This document shows positions 60,895 through 64,000 of a DNA stretch of 64,000 nucleotides, piece after piece. The notes below the pieces were generated by a model. That model made no database searches. It had not been told where the DNA came from and saw only the letters and a program-made list of their open reading frames with translations. A program made the position numbers and the translations under genes. The stretch is from JBBRHQ01 sp963738305 (GTDB lineage Bacteria > Actinomycetota > Thermoleophilia > Solirubrobacterales > 70-9). The stretch's first letter is position 1. Every line of letters begins with the position of its first letter. The stretch lies in the NCBI GenBank assembly GCA_963738305.1, contig CAVTVU010000001.1, positions 1,054,001-1,118,000 on the forward strand, written 5' to 3'.

Positions 60895-62178
60895 GTGATC
60901 TCCCGATATACGCGAGAGGAGATCGGGGCGGTCTGGTCGTCCCATCGCAAGATGGACTGCTGGCTCGCGGTGGAGCTGGCGGCGACCGAGGCGCTTGCCG
61001 CCGAGGGGATCGTGCCCGCGGAGGCCGCGGAGGCGTGCCGCTCGCGGGCTTCGTTCACGGTCGAAGCGGTCGAGGAGCGGGAGCGGGTCACCAACCACGA
61101 TGTCGCCGCCTTCGTCGACGTTGTCGCGGCGCAGGTCGGGCCGGAGGGGCGCTGGATCCACTACGGCCTCACCTCCTCCGACGTGCTCGACACCGCGCTC
61201 GCGTTGCAGATCGAACAGGCGGGGATCATCCTGCTGCGGGGCGCGACCGCCTACCGCGACGCCCTGTTGCGCCGCGCCTTCGAGCATCGGGACACCCTCT
61301 GCGTCGGGCGCACCCACGGCGTCCATGCCGAGCCGACCACCTTCGGCCTGCGCCTCGCCGGCTTCGCCTTCGAGGCCGACCGCAACCTGAAGCGGCTACG
61401 CCGCGCGGTGGAGGGCACCGCGGTCGGCAAGCTCTCCGGCGCCGTCGGGACCTACGCCTCGCTCGGCCCCTCGGTCGAGGAGCGGGTGATGCACTCGCTG
61501 GGGCTGCGGCGGGAGGACGTTGCCACCCAGGTCGTCCCCCGCGACCGCCACGCCGAGCTGCTGAGCGCGATCGCGCTGGCCGGCGCCGGGCTGGAGCGCT
61601 TCGCCACCGAGGTGCGGAACCTGCAGCGCACCGAGTTGCGCGAGGTCGAGGAGCCGTTCGGCTCCGGACAGAAGGGGTCTTCGGCGATGCCCCACAAGCG
61701 CAACCCGATCCTCAGCGAGCGGGTCACGGGCCTCGCCCGGGTGCTGCGCGGCTACGCGCAGACAGGGCTCGAGAACGTCGCGCTCTGGCACGAGCGCGAC
61801 ATCTCCCACTCGGGGGCCGAGCGGGTGGTGATTCCCGACGCGACGATCCTGCTCGACTACATGCAGCACGTCGCGACCATGGTCGTCGACGGGATGCAGG
61901 TCAACACCGGCCGGATGCTCGGCATCCTCGAGCTGACCTCCGGGGCGCTGTTCAGCCAACGCGCCCTGACCGCCCTGGTCAACTCCGGAATGGATCGTGA
62001 CGACGCCTACCGCCTGGTCCAGGCCTCCGCCCAGGAGGCCTTCGACACCGGCGTGTCCTTCCGCAACCTGATCGGCGCCGCCGCACCGGGGCTCGACCTC
62101 GATGCGGTCTTCGACTACAACGCCTACCTCACCCACGTCCCCGAGGTCTTCGCCCGGCTCGAGGCCCTGCGGGACTGA
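60895..62178 (+). CDS. purB: Adenylosuccinate lyase
   Basis: 427 residues, GTG 60895 (MISRYTREEIGAVW). Conserved RVTNHDVAAFV, HYGLTSSDVLDTALAL, RTHGVHAEPTTFGL, the fumarase/aspartase signature GSSAMPHKRNP, and RDISHSGAERVVIPDA. Complete. Cleaves SAICAR and adenylosuccinate (purine steps 8 and 12). 5 bp after purE. Ends 15 bp before the convergent P450 stop. Confidence 0.96.
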   Translation: MISRYTREEIGAVWSSHRKMDCWLAVELAATEALAAEGIVPAEAAEACRSRASFTVEAVEERERVTNHDVAAFVDVVAAQVGPEGRWIHYGLTSSDVLDTALALQIEQAGIILLRGATAYRDALLRRAFEHRDTLCVGRTHGVHAEPTTFGLRLAGFAFEADRNLKRLRRAVEGTAVGKLSGAVGTYASLGPSVEERVMHSLGLRREDVATQVVPRDRHAELLSAIALAGAGLERFATEVRNLQRTELREVEEPFGSGQKGSSAMPHKRNPILSERVTGLARVLRGYAQTGLENVALWHERDISHSGAERVVIPDATILLDYMQHVATMVVDGMQVNTGRMLGILELTSGALFSQRALTALVNSGMDRDDAYRLVQASAQEAFDTGVSFRNLIGAAAPGLDLDAVFDYNAYLTHVPEVFARLEALRD

Positions 62179-62193
62179 TCCGGGCCCGCCGGG

Positions 62194-63519
62194 TCAGGCG
62201 GGGACCGGCTGGCGCGCGGGATTGCGGGACGTGAGGACGACCGGGGTGCCGCCCCGCGGCGAGAGGGTGATGTTGCGCCGGCCGACCCGCTCGGGGCGGG
62301 GGCTGGCCGCCCGCAGCTCGCAGCGACCGAGCACGGCGCGCAGGACGATCCGCATCTCGAACTCGGCGAAGGCGGCCCCGAGGCAGCGCCGCACGCCGCC
62401 GCCGAAGGGGATCCAGGAGTAGGTGTCGGGCGGGTTCTCGAGGAAGCGCTCTGGGCGGAAGGCGAGCGGATCGGGGTAGACGTCGGGACGGGTGTGGGTC
62501 AGCCAGATCGCCGGCGTGACGTCGGTGCCGGCCGGCAGGTCGACCCCGTCGGCGCGCAGATCGGCGCCGAGGCGACGGCCGGCCAGCGGCACCACCGGCC
62601 GCAGGCGCAGGGCTTCGGTGATCGTCGCCCGCAGGTACTCCTCGCCCCCATCGGCGACCTCCTCGCGCAGCCTGGCGAGCTGCGCCGGGTGACGCAGCAG
62701 CATGTCGAAGCTCCAGGCCAGCGCCGTCGCCGTGGTCTCGTGGCCGGCAAGGAGCAGGGTCATCAGCTGATCGCGCAGCTCGGAGTCGTCCATTCCCGTG
62801 CCGTCCTCGAAGCGGGCGGCGATGAGCGCCGAGAGGATGTCCTCCCGCTCCTCGAGTCCGGGGTCGGCGCGGCGCTCGGCGATCTCGGCGTAGAGCGGCT
62901 CGTCGATCTCCCGCAGCAGCGCCTGAAAGCGGGCCCAGGGCCCATGGTCGGGGACGCGTCGGGTAACCAGGGTGCTGAGCTGGGCGGCCGGCGCGGCGAC
63001 GTCGGCGAGCACCTCCCCCAGCAGGGAGCGCAGCTTGCTCAGCCGCTGCGGGTCGCTGACCCCGAAGACGACCCGGAGGATCACCTCGAGCGTGATCGCC
63101 TGCATCCGAGGGTGGATCGGGAACGCCTCCCCGATCGGCCAGCGGTCGATCTCGGCCTCGACCAGCTCGGCGACCAGCGGCTCGTAGGAGCGCATGCGCT
63201 CGCCGTGGAAGGGCGGCAGCATCAGCTTGCGCCGCGCCAGGTGCTCGGCGCCCTCGAGCAAGAGGATCGAGCGCGGCCCCATGATCGGCTCGATCGCGAT
63301 GCTCCGCCCAGGGGGCAGACCGTGAGACCGCTCGCTGTAGAGCACCCGGATCGCCTCCGGGTCGGAGATCATCACCATCGGCGTGCGGAAGCCGACGAAG
63401 GTGACGCTGAAGGAGTCCCCGTAGCGGCGGCGGCAGTCCTCCATGAAGGCGATCGGCCGCCAGAACCAGCGCATGGTCTGGAGGAGCGGCGGCGCGGACG
63501 GTCCGGGCGGAAGCTGCAC
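62194..63519 (-). CDS. Cytochrome P450
   Basis: 441 residues from GTG 63519 (MQLPPGPSAPPLLQ); the frame is open further but without homology. I-helix LLAGHETTATALAW, K-helix EALRLRP (ExxR), PERF (FRPERFLENPPDTY), and haem loop WIPFGGGVRRCLGAAFAEFEMR with the Cys thiolate. Bacterial soluble class; redox partners are not encoded nearby. Substrate unknown. Divergent from the cupin, 55 bp between starts. Confidence 0.93.
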   Translation of the reverse strand: MQLPPGPSAPPLLQTMRWFWRPIAFMEDCRRRYGDSFSVTFVGFRTPMVMISDPEAIRVLYSERSHGLPPGRSIAIEPIMGPRSILLLEGAEHLARRKLMLPPFHGERMRSYEPLVAELVEAEIDRWPIGEAFPIHPRMQAITLEVILRVVFGVSDPQRLSKLRSLLGEVLADVAAPAAQLSTLVTRRVPDHGPWARFQALLREIDEPLYAEIAERRADPGLEEREDILSALIAARFEDGTGMDDSELRDQLMTLLLAGHETTATALAWSFDMLLRHPAQLARLREEVADGGEEYLRATITEALRLRPVVPLAGRRLGADLRADGVDLPAGTDVTPAIWLTHTRPDVYPDPLAFRPERFLENPPDTYSWIPFGGGVRRCLGAAFAEFEMRIVLRAVLGRCELRAASPRPERVGRRNITLSPRGGTPVVLTSRNPARQPVPA

Positions 63520-63574
63520 CGATATAGAGTCGCAGGCCGGCAAGAGCGCCGCATCCACGACACAAGGGGAGCAG

Positions 63575-63967
63575 ATGGCTGAATACACGGCGATGAGGAT
63601 CGATGAGATGGAGGCGATCTACGGCGGCGCCTTCTACCGGGCCCGGGCGTCGCTCGGAGTCGATTCCTTCGGGCTCGCGATCTTCGACATCCCGCCGAAC
63701 TTCGACGGCTACCCCGAGCACGACCACTCCGAAGACGGGCAGGAGGAGGTCTACATGGCGCTCAGCGGCTCGGCGCAGATCGAGATCGAGGGCGAGCAGC
63801 ACACACTCGATCCCTCCAGCGCGGTGCGGGTCGCCGCCGGCACCAAGCGGAAGATCACGACCGGAGACGACGCCGTCCGAATCCTGGCGATCGGGGGGAT
63901 CCCCGGCAAGCCCTACGAGGCGCCCCGGATCAGCGAGCTGGGCGAGCCCGATCCGCTGGCCGCCTAG
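63575..63967 (+). CDS. Cupin-fold protein
   Basis: 130 residues from ATG 63575 (MAEYTAMRIDEME) with AAGGGGAG upstream. Cupin motif 1 is degenerate but readable: YPEHDHSEDGQEEVYMALSG (His, His, Glu ligands), and motif 2 is HTLDPSSAVRVAAGTKRKITTG. A single small cupin, metal-binding by the visible ligands. The divergent pairing with the P450 suggests shared control, but their functions need not be linked. 33 bases follow to the window end with nothing visible. Confidence 0.8.
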   Translation: MAEYTAMRIDEMEAIYGGAFYRARASLGVDSFGLAIFDIPPNFDGYPEHDHSEDGQEEVYMALSGSAQIEIEGEQHTLDPSSAVRVAAGTKRKITTGDDAVRILAIGGIPGKPYEAPRISELGEPDPLAA

Positions 63968-64000
63968 CCCCGCGCCGATGCCCGAGTGAGATGAACGTCA

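Overview
The window is high-GC DNA with many GTG/TTG starts, short intergenic gaps and stop/start overlaps. The best fit is an actinobacterium, probably class Thermoleophilia (Solirubrobacterales-like). This is inferred from the dnaK-grpE-dnaJ-hspR-clpB order with an HspR-type MerR repressor, an inositol-3-phosphate synthase next to a CDP-alcohol phosphatidyltransferase, delta-60-repeat and PD40 secreted proteins, and the purD-purE-purB run. No 16S gene is present, so this is inference.

Layout. 0-12.2 kb is mixed housekeeping and catabolic genes: the tail of an FAD/Fe-S oxidase, a zinc ribbon, a GH15 glycosidase, a CDF metal exporter, a flavoprotein disulfide reductase, a GST, an MMPL exporter, an alpha/beta hydrolase and a rhomboid-like membrane protein. 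A decayed 3-hydroxyacyl-CoA dehydrogenase lies at about 6.8-7.6 kb. 12.27-27.6 kb looks like a genomic island. It lies directly downstream of the 3' end of an intact tRNA-Val(TAC) gene (27553-27625, minus). Its far end is a 48-bp perfect copy of the 3' part of that tRNA (12271-12318), and an internal third copy (23387-23434, 3 mismatches) divides it into about 11.1 kb and 4.2 kb. Cargo: two delta-60 repeat secreted proteins (one ending in RTX-type repeats), two TolB/PD40 beta-propeller proteins, a DUF6159-like membrane protein, an ABC exporter pair, a degenerate IS21-family element, a RNase HI and several broken hypotheticals. No integrase is visible.

27.6-45.7 kb returns to chromosomal genes: an atypical SDR, lgt, tRNA-Glu, argF, an EEP hydrolase, a histone-like basic protein, an M3-type peptidase, a 23S rRNA m5U methyltransferase homologue, a secreted endoglycoceramidase-like GH5 enzyme, a UDG/PHP/glycosyltransferase cluster, an MBL hydrolase, an inositol-phospholipid cluster (ino1, CDP-alcohol phosphotransferase, PAP2), a PfkB kinase overlapping nth, and a cytochrome c. 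47.5-54.7 kb is a heat-shock operon with a clear sigma-A-like promoter. 55-57.7 kb is a cell-wall operon pairing a membrane-anchored protein with a multidomain peptidoglycan hydrolase. 57.7-62.2 kb holds small genes and purD-purE-purB; a P450 and a cupin diverge at the right end.

Many genes between about 6.8 and 45 kb need one or more single-base frameshifts to read through, inside and outside the island, while about 45-64 kb is clean. Some lesions are real decay (an in-frame TAG in one PD40 gene, a missing internal segment in the dehydrogenase). Others, in otherwise conserved genes such as ino1, may be base-calling errors. Frameshifted genes are given as one interval with the break positions stated.
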